From: Agromyces sp. Root81
Lineage (GTDB): Bacteria > Actinomycetota > Actinomycetes > Actinomycetales > Microbacteriaceae
NCBI RefSeq assembly: GCF_001429165.1
Contig: NZ_LMIR01000001.1
Span: forward strand, 704,875-768,874
Direction: 5' to 3'
DNA: 64,000 nucleotides
The position numbers and the translations under genes are program-made. Below the pieces are notes generated by a model, which saw nothing but the letters and a program-made list of their open reading frames with translations, ran no database searches and was not told where the DNA came from. Positions 53,748-62,738 of this stretch are shown one piece after another. Within the stretch, counting starts at the first letter, position 1. The number at the start of each line of letters is the position of its first letter.

Positions 53748-54278
53748 TCAGGCGAGCAGCTTGTGCAGCGTGCGCAGATTGCGGTTCGTCGTCGCCGGCT
53801 TGTAACGGGGCTTGCCGAGCAGCTTGGCGAACGGCGTCTCGAGGGTCGTGCCCGTGACTGGGTTCCAATAGAGCACCCCGTCGCCGCGCGAAATCGGGTC
53901 TGCGGCGGGGTCGGGCTCCCCCGCCGCCGCCACGAGCTCGTCGAGCGCCTTCTCGTCTGAAGCGAACACCACGTACGGCTGGCGCGACATATCGGATGCG
54001 TCGAACGGGAACGCCTCGACGACCCGCTCGAGCTGTTCGCGAGTGACCAGCACGATCCACGCCTCGTAGTCGAAGCGATCGCGCAGCGCCTGCTCGATGC
54101 GGGACTTCAGGGCGTCGGATGCCTCGCCCTCGGCCCCGTCGAAGGCGACGTTGCCGCTCGCGAGCACCGTGCGCACGTGCTCGAAGCCGAGCCGGTCGAA
54201 CACTTCGCGCAACTCGACGGACTTGATCGTGATGCCGCCGACATTGACGCCGCGCAGGAGCGCGATCCACTTGGTCAT
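53748..54278 (-). CDS. DUF1697 family protein
   Basis: This is a 176-aa cytoplasmic protein of the DUF1697 family. The family opening WIALLRGVNVGGIT is present, followed by VRTVLASGNVAFD and the conserved NPVTGTTLETPF-like C-terminal part. No catalytic residues or partner are known. It stands alone between the MerR cassette and yebC, with normal G+C for the window. Confidence 0.85.
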   Translation of the reverse strand: MTKWIALLRGVNVGGITIKSVELREVFDRLGFEHVRTVLASGNVAFDGAEGEASDALKSRIEQALRDRFDYEAWIVLVTREQLERVVEAFPFDASDMSRQPYVVFASDEKALDELVAAAGEPDPAADPISRGDGVLYWNPVTGTTLETPFAKLLGKPRYKPATTNRNLRTLHKLLA

Positions 54279-54297
54279 GGGCCGAGACTACGCTGGC

Positions 54298-55095
54298 TCA
54301 GTCGAGTGGGATGCGTTCGGGTCTCGTCCAGCCCGTCCAGCCTCGCTCCTCCAGGAGAGCAATGAGCCGCTTCGCCAGCGGCGCCGAAGCCACCATCGTG
54401 CTATCCAGGAGTTCGACGAAGCGGTCCTCGAACCCATCTTGACGCGGGACCCCGGTGCCGATGGCGCGCTGGTTGATCCGGTCCAGGATGTCGGCAACCT
54501 CGACCACCCGCGGATCGTCGACCGACCACTCGATCGCACCACTGAGCAGACCGTAGAGCCGCACCATGTCGGGGTCGTCCAAGGCGGCGTGCTTGAGGAC
54601 CATCATGGAGTCGATCTGATCGGGAACTTGGGCGGCGACCATGATCCAAGCATCCCGCTCGAGTTCGAGGTAGCGCTGGTCGACGCCGAGGTCGCGCAGC
54701 CGGTCGAGGTAGCCGATCACGCTCGGAGGAAGGGCGATCTGCTCTCCGCCCGCGAGCCTGGCGAGCCGTTCACGGGTCCGCTGCAGCCCTCGGATCTCCG
54801 AGCGCAGCCGATGGTCGATCTGCCGCACGCCATCGGTGAACTCCTCTGGACCAGCCTCCAGCAGGTCATCCACCTTCGCCAACGGCACGCCGGCGCTCGC
54901 CAGGACGTGGATCCGGATCAGCCGGACCACGGCAGCAGCGTCGTATCGCCGGTAGCCCGAGCCGTCGCGCGCCGGCTCCGGCAGCAGCCCGATCCGGTGA
55001 TAGTGCCGAACCGTCGCCACCGTGATGCCGGCGTACGCGGCGAGCTGGCTGATAGTCAGCTTGTCGCTCACCCTGTCCTCCTCCGGGTTGCTCAT
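54298..55095 (-). CDS. MerR-family transcriptional regulator
   Basis: This is a 265-aa regulator. The N-terminal MerR winged helix reads LTISQLAAYAGITVATVRHYHRIG then YRRYDAAAVVRLIRI, followed by the dimerisation helix (about 80-120) and a 140-residue effector domain without obvious metal-binding Cys. The ATG at 55095 overlaps the permease stop as ATGA; GTG 55071 is an alternative. It is the third gene of a cassette with an ABC transporter, and the matching operator lies before the ATPase gene. This suggests it senses what the transporter moves. Confidence 0.87.
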   Translation of the reverse strand: MSNPEEDRVSDKLTISQLAAYAGITVATVRHYHRIGLLPEPARDGSGYRRYDAAAVVRLIRIHVLASAGVPLAKVDDLLEAGPEEFTDGVRQIDHRLRSEIRGLQRTRERLARLAGGEQIALPPSVIGYLDRLRDLGVDQRYLELERDAWIMVAAQVPDQIDSMMVLKHAALDDPDMVRLYGLLSGAIEWSVDDPRVVEVADILDRINQRAIGTGVPRQDGFEDRFVELLDSTMVASAPLAKRLIALLEERGWTGWTRPERIPLD

Positions 55096-57346
55096 TCGGC
55101 GCCCTTGAGCGCATCGCTCATGGCGATCTTGGCGAGTTTGCGCCCGGACAGCCACTTGGTGATCTCGTACACCACGAAGATCACCACGAAGCTGATCAGA
55201 ACATGCCACGGATTCACCGTGATCGGAATCAGCATGTTGAGCGTCTCGGCAACGAGCCCGAAGAGCAGATTCGCGAAGGCGAGCATCGCGGGCAATCCGA
55301 GCAGGATTCCGACGACCACCGCCGGCGTCGCGCTGTTCAAGATCAATCTGGCGAGTTCCCGCCGGCGATAGCCCAGCACCTTGAACAGTGCAACCGTCCC
55401 ATGGTTCTCTTCGACGATCAAGGACGTGACGAGGAACAAGATCACGACCGCGATCAGCACAGCAAGGGCAGACACAGATCCCATGATCAGCGACGTGGGT
55501 GCGCCGATCTGCTCGAACGCGCCGGGATCGCGGGTATCGAGCACACCGGCAAGTTTCGACTCGTCGAAATCCATCTCTTGGCTCGCCAGCACCGTACGGT
55601 AACTCCCCGCCGGCTGGCCGGTCAGCCGGTTGAACTCCTCCAGAGGCATGGTGACGAACTGCTCGCCATAGGCCTGAATGATCCCGTCGATCCGCAGGGT
55701 GTAGGACGCGCCGTCGAGCTTGCTGACGAATCGGAGGGTGTCGCCCACAGCGAGCTGCAGCCGGGTGGCCAACGGCTCGGTGATGTTGACCTGGTTCCGC
55801 GGCAGCGGAGAGCCACGCGTGTCGTTCAGCTTCATGCCGACCGAGTCCGGCAACATGCCCGTCAGGTAGAACCCGACCGCCTCGCGTCCTTCGGGATGCA
55901 CCCGAATCGTGTTGTACGGCTCCGCGCCGGCCGGGACCGGCGAGTCCTTCAGGTCTTGCACCTCGGTGAAGTTGTACTCGATCTGATAGTTGTACCTGGT
56001 CAGTGCGCCGCGCTCGGTGACGATGTCCATCGAGTGGCTATACGTCAGCCCGAAGAGCATGACCATCGATGCGGCGGCCACGCCCAGCACCAAGAACAGC
56101 AGGCGCGGGATGCTCCGCACCTGCTCGCGGATCCGGAAGGCGGTGGCGAACCGGAAGCGGTCCAGCCGGAGAGCACGCTCCAGCGCCGTCACCTTTCCGG
56201 TCTTCTCGCCGCCCTTCATCAGATCAGCGGCGCGCTTGCCGAGGATTCGGCGGATCGACAGTGCGCTGGCCGTCCCGATCAACACGACGGGCGCGAGCAG
56301 CGAGATCGCAAGATTGTGCGGCGCGAAAAGCAGCCCGGCGTCCGGCAGGTTGTACGCGGCGAGCATGGTGCCGACCACCGGCGCGATGCAAGGCAGCGCC
56401 AGAGCGTGCCGGCCAGGCTGCCCGCCAGGGTGACCAGCACCGGCACGGCCAGATAGTGCCGAGTCAACTCGGCCCGACGGTAGCCGAGTGCGTACAGGCT
56501 GCCGGCGATGATGCTGTCGGCCTTGACTGTACGGGTGATCATCACGCCCACGATCACGCAGCCGAGGACGAAGAAGGCGATCGCGACCGGGAAGCTCATC
56601 GACTGCATGCTCGAGATGTTCCCCCAGGGCATGCTGATGCGTTGATTGTGCTCGGCTTCGATCCACTCCGTGACGCGGTAGCCATCATCGCCGAGCAGAT
56701 TCCGTAGCGCGGCCGTCTGGGCCTCGATCCGATCGCGGTCATGAAAGCGCACGCTGTATGTCGTGCTCGCCGCCTCGGTGGCCGACGGAAGCGCCTCGAT
56801 GTCGGCCTGCGCGGCGACGCCGATGCCGAACCCCGCGGTCGGCAAGACGTCGTAGAGCCCTTTCAGCGGATACACGTAGTTCGGCACGGCCACGGTGCCG
56901 ACGACGGTGAAGGTTCTGCCGTCGAGGGTGAGGACATCGCCGACCTTCAGCCCCTGGGTCTGCAGGAAATGCGGATCGACGAGCACGTCCCCGGGATTGG
57001 CGAGGGCCTGACCTGAAGTCACCTGGGCGAGGTTGAGCTCTGCGCCGGGGCTCAGCAGGCGAAGCTCCCCCTTGGGCAGCCGGACGTCGTGTCGCAGCGA
57101 GGCCTCAATCGTCGCGCTGGACTCACGCTCCCAGTCGGCGATGTCGAGCGGCTTGTCGGTGGTGAAGGTGAGGTCCTCCTGCTGGTTCCGGTCGGCGAAC
57201 CCGACCACCATGCGCTCCATGCTGCCGGCCACCCCGGTGGCCGCCGTGAAGTAGAAGCTGCCCAGCAGGACCAGGATCGCGATGCCGACGTAGCGGCCCA
57301 TGTGCTCGCGCAGCATCCGCCAGATGCGGCGGTTGAGGGCGCTCAC
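55092..57346 (-). pseudogene. FtsX-type ABC permease interrupted by a one-base frameshift
   Basis: Two overlapping frames together encode one permease. Frame one starts at GTG 57346 (or 57349) and gives the first helix, an outer domain and helices up to VLVTLAGSLAGTL. Frame two continues from ALPCIAPVVGTM to the stop at 55092. Adding one C at about 56,400 joins them into 751 codons. The joined product has two FtsX-like halves with eight or more helices and two extracellular MacB-like domains. Either a real inactivating mutation or a sequencing error is possible. It is coupled to the ATPase and MerR genes on both sides. Confidence 0.85.
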
Positions 57347-58038
57347 CACTGGATCCGCTCGGCGGGCACGGGCTGATCATGGTGCGTGGCTTCCTCGACC
57401 TGGCCGTCGCGCATCCGGTAGACGGAGTGGGCCATGTCGGCGATGGCGGCGTTGTGGGTGATCATCAGGATGGTCGTTCCGAACTCGGCATTCACCCGCT
57501 GGAGCAGGGCGAGCACACCGCGCGAGGTCTCCAGATCGAGCGCACCAGTCGGCTCGTCGCAGAGCAGCAGCCGTGGGCTCTTCACGATCGCCCGAGCGAT
57601 CGCGACGCGCTGCTGCTCACCGCCCGACAGCTCGAGGGGGAATCGGTTCTTCTTGTCGGCGAGCCCGACGGCGGAGAGCACATCGTCGATCTTCAGCGGC
57701 TTCTCGCTGATGTTGGACACCACCTCGATGTTCTCTCCCGCGGTGAGGTTCGGCACCAGGTTGTAGAACTGGAAGATGAAGCCGACACTCGCGCGGCGAT
57801 ACTCGAGCAGTTGGTCGTCGGTGAGATCGGAGATCCGCTCGCCGTCCACCTCGACCGTGCCGCCGTCGGCCCGGTCGATCCCGCCGATGATGTTCATCAG
57901 CGTCGATTTCCCGGAGCCGGACGGACCGAGGATGACGCCGATCCGCTGACGTGCGAGTTCGAGGCCGGTGCCTCGAAGCACAGGCGTGACGATGCCTGTG
58001 CCATAGCTCTTCTGGAGACCTGATACTGCCAAGAACAT
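57343..58038 (-). CDS. ABC transporter ATP-binding protein (MacB/LolD type)
   Basis: This is a 231-aa ATPase that would power the FtsX-type permease. Walker [18 protein letters not shown]-loop FIFQFYNL, signature [14 protein letters not shown], Walker [13 protein letters not shown] and the switch His in ITHNAA are all intact. It overlaps the permease by four bases. MacB-type pairs usually handle lipids, peptides or antibiotics at the membrane and are not typical importers. The substrate is unknown. Confidence 0.93.
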   Translation of the reverse strand: MFLAVSGLQKSYGTGIVTPVLRGTGLELARQRIGVILGPSGSGKSTLMNIIGGIDRADGGTVEVDGERISDLTDDQLLEYRRASVGFIFQFYNLVPNLTAGENIEVVSNISEKPLKIDDVLSAVGLADKKNRFPLELSGGEQQRVAIARAIVKSPRLLLCDEPTGALDLETSRGVLALLQRVNAEFGTTILMITHNAAIADMAHSVYRMRDGQVEEATHHDQPVPAERIQW

Positions 58039-58085
58039 GCCGCTGTCCCTCTCGTGTGAAACGTGTACGAGATCAGGGTGCAGGG

Positions 58086-58106
58086 TTGATGCAGCATCAA
58101 GGTCAA
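58086..58106 (-). promoter_or_regulatory. MerR-type operator and -35 before the ABC cassette
   Basis: On the minus strand TTGACC (58,101-58,106) is followed directly by a perfect inverted repeat TTGATGC-T-GCATCAA (58,086-58,100). A palindrome right behind a TTGACC -35 is the usual MerR-family promoter design. A convincing -10 at 19-20 bases is not visible. The rest of the gap (58,107-58,273) shows no gene. Confidence 0.65.
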
Positions 58107-58273
58107 GCCCGAGTGGTGATGACCTCTGGAAATAGACCGTGCAGCGCGGTCAGCGCGGCCGCATGTTCACGCACATCGCCGTGCACGGCAACGATTCCGA
58201 CGGTTGGGCAGGATGGGACGACCCCCTTGAACCCCGCCCGAGCTCCCCGGACGGACGAGCGCTCACCACCGCT

Positions 58274-58915
58274 TCAGACGCGGGTGCGGACCTTCGCGAG
58301 GAAGTACTCGTGGAAGCGGTGCTCTCCCGTGATCTCGGGATGGAAGCTCGTACCGAGGAGGTTCCCCTGCTCGACGGCCACCACTCGCCCGTCTGCGAGC
58401 GTCGCGAGCGGCGTCGCAGCAGCGCCGACGGACTCGACGACCGGTCCGCGGATGAACACCGCGTGCACGGGCACCTCGCCGAGCGCGGGGATGTCGAGAT
58501 CGGTCTCGAACGACTGGTTCTGCGAGCCGAAGGCGTTGCGGCGCACGACGACGTCGAGCCCGCCGAGCGACTCCTGGCCGTCGATCGCGTCGAGCACGGT
58601 GTCGGCGAGCATGATGAGCCCGGCGCACGTGCCGTAGACGGGCAGTCCGGCGGCGATCGCGGCCTTCAACGGTGCCTGCAGCCCGAAGGTGCGCGCGAGC
58701 TTGTCCATGACGCTCGACTCGCCGCCCGGGATCACGAGGCCGTCGATCGCGTCGAGCTCCTCGGGGCGACGCACGAGCGACACCTCGGCGCCGAGCGTCG
58801 CGAGCACGTGCGCGTGCTCGCGGAAGTCGCCCTGGAGGGCGAGCACCCCGACGCGGGGGCCGGCCGAAGCCGACGCCACCGCGTCGAGGGATCCGCTTCT
58901 GAGGTTCGTCGTCAC
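58274..58915 (-). CDS. pdxT: Pyridoxal 5'-phosphate synthase glutaminase subunit PdxT
   Basis: PdxT (213 aa) hydrolyses glutamine and feeds ammonia to PdxS. It is a class I glutaminase: [11 protein letters not shown] oxyanion region, nucleophile Cys in [11 protein letters not shown], and the His-Glu pair in [17 protein letters not shown] short N-terminal extension ([14 protein letters not shown]) precedes the family start [14 protein letters not shown]. It overlaps pdxS by four bases. Confidence 0.97.
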   Translation of the reverse strand: MTTNLRSGSLDAVASASAGPRVGVLALQGDFREHAHVLATLGAEVSLVRRPEELDAIDGLVIPGGESSVMDKLARTFGLQAPLKAAIAAGLPVYGTCAGLIMLADTVLDAIDGQESLGGLDVVVRRNAFGSQNQSFETDLDIPALGEVPVHAVFIRGPVVESVGAAATPLATLADGRVVAVEQGNLLGTSFHPEITGEHRFHEYFLAKVRTRV

Positions 58916-59802
58916 CAGCCGCGCTCGGCGAGACGGTGCGGGGCCGCCAGGTCGGCGACGTTGATGCCGACCATGGCCTCGCCGAGGCCGCGCGAGACCT
59001 GCGCGACGACCGAGGGGTCGTCGTAGAACGTGGTCGCCTTGACGACCGCGGCAGCACGCGCCTCGGGGTTGCCCGACTTGAAGATGCCCGAGCCCACGAA
59101 CACGCCGTCGGCGCCGAGCTGCATCATCATCGCGGCATCCGCGGGGGTGGCCACGCCGCCGGCGACGAAGAGCACGACCGGGAGCTTGCCGGTCTCGGCG
59201 ACCTCGAGCACGAGCTCGTAGGGCGCCTGCAGCTCCTTCGCGGCGACGTAGAGCTCGTCGCGCGTCATCGACTTCAGCTGGTTGATCTCGGAGGAGATCT
59301 TGCGGATGTGCTTGGTCGCCTCGGAGACGTCGCCGGTGCCGGCCTCGCCCTTCGAGCGGATCATCGCGGCACCCTCGTTGATGCGACGGAGCGCCTCACC
59401 GAGGTTCGTGGCACCGCAGACGAAGGGGGTGTTGAACGCCCACTTGTCGATGTGGTTCACGTAGTCGGCGGGCGAGAGCACCTCGGACTCGTCGATGTAG
59501 TCGACGTCGAGGGCCTGCAGCACCTGCGCCTCGACGAAGTGTCCGATGCGCGCCTTCGCCATGACGGGGATGGACACCTCGGCGATGATCGCGTCGATGA
59601 GGTCTGGGTCGCTCATGCGGGCGACGCCGCCCTGGGAGCGGATGTCGGCGGGCACGCGCTCGAGGGCCATGACGGCGACAGCGCCGGCATCCTCGGCGAT
59701 GCGCGCCTGCTCGGGGGTGACGACGTCCATGATGACGCCGCCCTTCAGCATCTCGGCGAGGCCGCGCTTCACGCGGCTCGAACCCGTTTCGGATACGGTC
59801 AC
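58912..59802 (-). CDS. pdxS: Pyridoxal 5'-phosphate synthase subunit PdxS
   Basis: PdxS builds PLP from ribose 5-phosphate, glyceraldehyde 3-phosphate and ammonia. It is a 296-aa TIM barrel. The reactive lysines are in [14 protein letters not shown] and TSR-like C-terminal strands; [16 protein letters not shown] and [26 protein letters not shown] are conserved. The start codon region faces the divergent regulator across 84 bases. Confidence 0.97.
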   Translation of the reverse strand: MTVSETGSSRVKRGLAEMLKGGVIMDVVTPEQARIAEDAGAVAVMALERVPADIRSQGGVARMSDPDLIDAIIAEVSIPVMAKARIGHFVEAQVLQALDVDYIDESEVLSPADYVNHIDKWAFNTPFVCGATNLGEALRRINEGAAMIRSKGEAGTGDVSEATKHIRKISSEINQLKSMTRDELYVAAKELQAPYELVLEVAETGKLPVVLFVAGGVATPADAAMMMQLGADGVFVGSGIFKSGNPEARAAAVVKATTFYDDPSVVAQVSRGLGEAMVGINVADLAAPHRLAERGW

Positions 59803-59821
59803 AGGGGGATCCTCTCGGACG

Positions 59822-59860
59822 TGCGCGACACGTTGTCGCGCATCAGAACAGACGAACAGA
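59822..59860. promoter_or_regulatory. Inverted and direct repeats in the pdxS/regulator gap
   Basis: A perfect inverted repeat TGCGCGACA-CGT-TGTCGCGCA lies at 59,822-59,842, and two direct GAACAGA repeats follow at 59,846-59,852 and 59,854-59,860. Repeats of this kind in the gap between pdxST and a MocR-type regulator are where PdxR binds in corynebacteria and listeria. The inverted repeat is nearer pdxS and may lie in its leader. Confidence 0.5.
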
Positions 59861-59886
59861 ACTATTGTCCTAGGCCAAAAGATACC

Positions 59887-61236
59887 ATGGTCGCAGACAC
59901 GAAGAAGGGGCGGTGCGTCATCATCGACATCGAGGGTCGCTCAGCGGCAGAGATCGCCGACAGCCTGCGCACGCTCATCGAGCGCGGCGCCCTCCGCCCC
60001 GGCGATGCACTCCCCCCGGTGCGGACGCTCGCCGAACATCTCGGCGTCAACCGGAACACTGCGGTCTCCGCCTACCGGCAGCTCATGAACGCCGGCGTCG
60101 TCATCACGCTGGGCCGCGGCGGCACGAGGGTCGCCGGCGCCTCCACCGTCGCCCAGGAGGGCTTCGCCGCCGACACGGCCCTCCGCGACATCGGCACCGG
60201 AAATCCCGATCCCGCACGCATCCCCGACCCCTCGCTCGCACTGGCGAGCATCGCCCGACGCCCCGTGCTGTACGGCGAGCCCGTCATCGATCCCGGCCTG
60301 GCGCGCTGGGCGCACGAGTGGATGAGCGCCGATCTGCCGGCGGAGACGCCCATCCGCATCACGGTCACGAGCGGTGCCGCCGATGCGGTGGAGCGTCTGC
60401 TCGCCCAGGCGCTCACCCGCGACGACGCCGTCGCCCTCGAAGACCCGTGCTTCCTCACGAGCATCCACACCGTCCGCGTCGCGGGCTACCGGCCCGTCCC
60501 GGTGCCGATCGACGACGAGGGCATGACCGTCGCCGGGCTCCGGGCGGCGCTCGAGCAGGGCGTCCGCGCCGTCATCTGCACGCCGCGCGCGCAGAACCCC
60601 ACCGGGGCCAGCCTCACCGAACGGCGCGCGGCCGAGCTGCGCGAGGTGCTCAGGGAGCATCCGTACGTGCTCGTCATCGAAGACGACCACTACTCGCTGC
60701 TCTCCCAGCTGCCGTACCACTCGCTCATCGGCGCCGAGCATCGGCGCTGGGCGCTCGTGCGCTCGGTGTCGAAGTTCCTCGGGCCCGACATGTGCCTCGC
60801 AGTCACCGCCTCCGACCCCGAGACCGCCGACCGGCTCGCGATGCGACTGACCCCGGGCACCACCTGGGTGAGCCACCTGCTGCAGCGGCTCGTGCACGCA
60901 CTCGCGACCGATCCCGACGTCGAGGCTGGCATCCGCGCCGCCGGCGCGCACTACGCGGCGCGCAACGCCGTCTTCGCAGAATTCCTCACCGCCGAGGGCA
61001 TCACGACACGACCCGGTGACGGCCTGAACGTCTGGGTGCCGCTCGGCGCGCCGGCACGCGCCGTGTCCGAACAGCTCATGCGGCGTGGATGGCTCGCACG
61101 ACCCGGCGATGAGTTCGCCCTCGGCGACCACTCCCCCTCCGAGCACCTGCGCCTCACCGTGCACGACCTCGCCGATGCCGACTTGCAGAAGCTGGCGGCC
61201 GACCTCGGCGCCTCGATCCGCGCGGTTCGGCGATAG
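59887..61236 (+). CDS. MocR/PdxR-type regulator (GntR helix-turn-helix plus aminotransferase fold)
   Basis: This is a 449-aa regulator. The GntR-type winged helix is at about 20-80 ([36 protein letters not shown] shortened here to its key helix [16 protein letters not shown]). A fold-type I aminotransferase domain follows (about 105-449), with [16 protein letters not shown] and the PLP lysine in [13 protein letters not shown]. It faces pdxS divergently and precedes pdxY. PdxR proteins activate pdxST when PLP is low, and that is the likely role. Confidence 0.88.
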   Translation: MVADTKKGRCVIIDIEGRSAAEIADSLRTLIERGALRPGDALPPVRTLAEHLGVNRNTAVSAYRQLMNAGVVITLGRGGTRVAGASTVAQEGFAADTALRDIGTGNPDPARIPDPSLALASIARRPVLYGEPVIDPGLARWAHEWMSADLPAETPIRITVTSGAADAVERLLAQALTRDDAVALEDPCFLTSIHTVRVAGYRPVPVPIDDEGMTVAGLRAALEQGVRAVICTPRAQNPTGASLTERRAAELREVLREHPYVLVIEDDHYSLLSQLPYHSLIGAEHRRWALVRSVSKFLGPDMCLAVTASDPETADRLAMRLTPGTTWVSHLLQRLVHALATDPDVEAGIRAAGAHYAARNAVFAEFLTAEGITTRPGDGLNVWVPLGAPARAVSEQLMRRGWLARPGDEFALGDHSPSEHLRLTVHDLADADLQKLAADLGASIRAVRR

Positions 61237-61286
61237 CGCCGACACCGCGGACGGAGCACCGGCGCGGGAGATGCGATGATCGAGCG

Positions 61287-62138
61287 GTGAAGATTCTCTC
61301 GATCCAGTCCGCGGTCGCCTACGGTCACGTCGGCAACTCCGCCGCCGTCTTCCCCCTTCAGCGCATCGGCGTCGAGGTGCTGCCGGTCTACACCGTCAAC
61401 TTCTCGAACCACACCGGCTACGGCGCCTGGCGCGGACCGATGATCAGCCCCGACGATGTACGCGAGGTCATCACCGGCATCGAGGAGCGCGGCGCATTCC
61501 CGCAGATCGACGTGGTGCTCTCGGGCTACCAGGGCGGCGAGGGCATCGCCGACGTCATCCTCGACGCGGTCGCCCGGGTCAAGGCAACCAACCCCGACGC
61601 GGTCTACGCCTGCGACCCGGTCATGGGCAATGCGAAGTCCGGATGCTTCGTGGCCCCGGCGATCCCGATCCTGCTGCGCGACCGCGTGGTGCCCGCGGCC
61701 GACATCATCACGCCCAACCAGTTCGAGCTGGGCTTCCTCACGGAGACCGAGCCCGACACGCTTGAGTCCACGCTGGCCTCGGTCGATCTCGTGCGCGCCA
61801 CCGGTCCGCGCACGGTGCTCGTGACGAGCGTCGAGCGCCCCGACCGCGAGGAGGGCACGATCGAGATGCTCGCCGTCGACGACGCGGGCGCCTGGATCGT
61901 GCAGACCCCGAAGCTGCCCATGAAGGCGAACGGTTCGGGTGACGTCACGGCGGCGCTGTTCACCGCGCACTACCGTCGCACCGGCGATGCCGCCGATGCC
62001 CTCGCACGCACCACCTCGAGCGTCTTCGACCTGCTCTCGCTCACCCAGGAGTCGGGCGAGCGGGAGCTGCAGCTCGTCGAGGCACAGGAGTCCTACGCCC
62101 ACCCGCGCATGCAGTTCACCGTGCGCCAGGTGCGCTGA
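61287..62138 (+). CDS. pdxY: Pyridoxal kinase PdxY
   Basis: PdxY (283 aa) phosphorylates pyridoxal, the salvage route to PLP. It begins KILSIQSAVAYGHVGNSAAV with the substrate pocket residues, has VYACDPVMGN, DIITPNQFELGFLTE and the ATP/anion loop ANGSGDVTAALF near the C-terminus. Start is GTG 61287 with weak GC-rich upstream bases, 50 bases after the regulator. Together the locus has synthesis, salvage and control of vitamin B6. Confidence 0.94.
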   Translation: MKILSIQSAVAYGHVGNSAAVFPLQRIGVEVLPVYTVNFSNHTGYGAWRGPMISPDDVREVITGIEERGAFPQIDVVLSGYQGGEGIADVILDAVARVKATNPDAVYACDPVMGNAKSGCFVAPAIPILLRDRVVPAADIITPNQFELGFLTETEPDTLESTLASVDLVRATGPRTVLVTSVERPDREEGTIEMLAVDDAGAWIVQTPKLPMKANGSGDVTAALFTAHYRRTGDAADALARTTSSVFDLLSLTQESGERELQLVEAQESYAHPRMQFTVRQVR

Positions 62139-62168
62139 CGACGACCCGGTCGAGTCCGCCTCAGCGAA

Positions 62169-62738
62169 TCACGCTGATGCGGGCCACGCCTCGGCGATCT
62201 CCTGACGCACCTCGCCGAGCAGGCGCGGCAGCGCCTTCGTGCCCGCGATGATCGGGAAGAAGTTCGAGTCGAGCGCCCAGCGCGGCACGATGTGCTGGTG
62301 CAGGTGCTCGGCGATGCCGGCGCCCGCGATGCGGCCCTGGTTCATGCCGATGTTGAACCCGTCGCACTTCGACACCTGCTTCACCACCCGCATCGCGATC
62401 TGCGTGAGCTCGCCGATCTCGGCGATCTCCTCGGGCGTCGCCTCGTCGTACGTCGCGACGTGGCGGTACGGGCAGACGAGCAGGTGCCCGCTGTTGTACG
62501 GGTAGAGGTTCAGCAGCACGTAGGCGTGCGTGCCACGCGCGACGATGAGCGACTGCTCGTCGCTCATCTCGGGGGCGCGGCAGAACGGGCAGGTGTGCTC
62601 GTCGGGCTGCTGGCCGTGCTGGATGTACACCAGCCGATGCGGCGTCCAGAGGCGCTGGAACGCGTCGGGTACGCCGGCGAGGTCGGCCGCGGCATCCGTC
62701 GGCACGCCGTCGAACTCTTCGGGCTGGTACGCGCTCAT
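62169..62738 (-). CDS. HIT-family nucleotide hydrolase/phosphorylase
   Basis: This is a 189-aa histidine-triad protein. The triad is [10 protein letters not shown], with CPFCRAPE at the N-terminus, where the two Cys with later His can bind zinc. HNPHLVCP-like [13 protein letters not shown] is conserved. The closest type is the actinobacterial Ap4A phosphorylase/HIT family, often next to thrS. It overlaps the thrS stop by four bases. Confidence 0.92.
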   Translation of the reverse strand: MSAYQPEEFDGVPTDAAADLAGVPDAFQRLWTPHRLVYIQHGQQPDEHTCPFCRAPEMSDEQSLIVARGTHAYVLLNLYPYNSGHLLVCPYRHVATYDEATPEEIAEIGELTQIAMRVVKQVSKCDGFNIGMNQGRIAGAGIAEHLHQHIVPRWALDSNFFPIIAGTKALPRLLGEVRQEIAEAWPASA

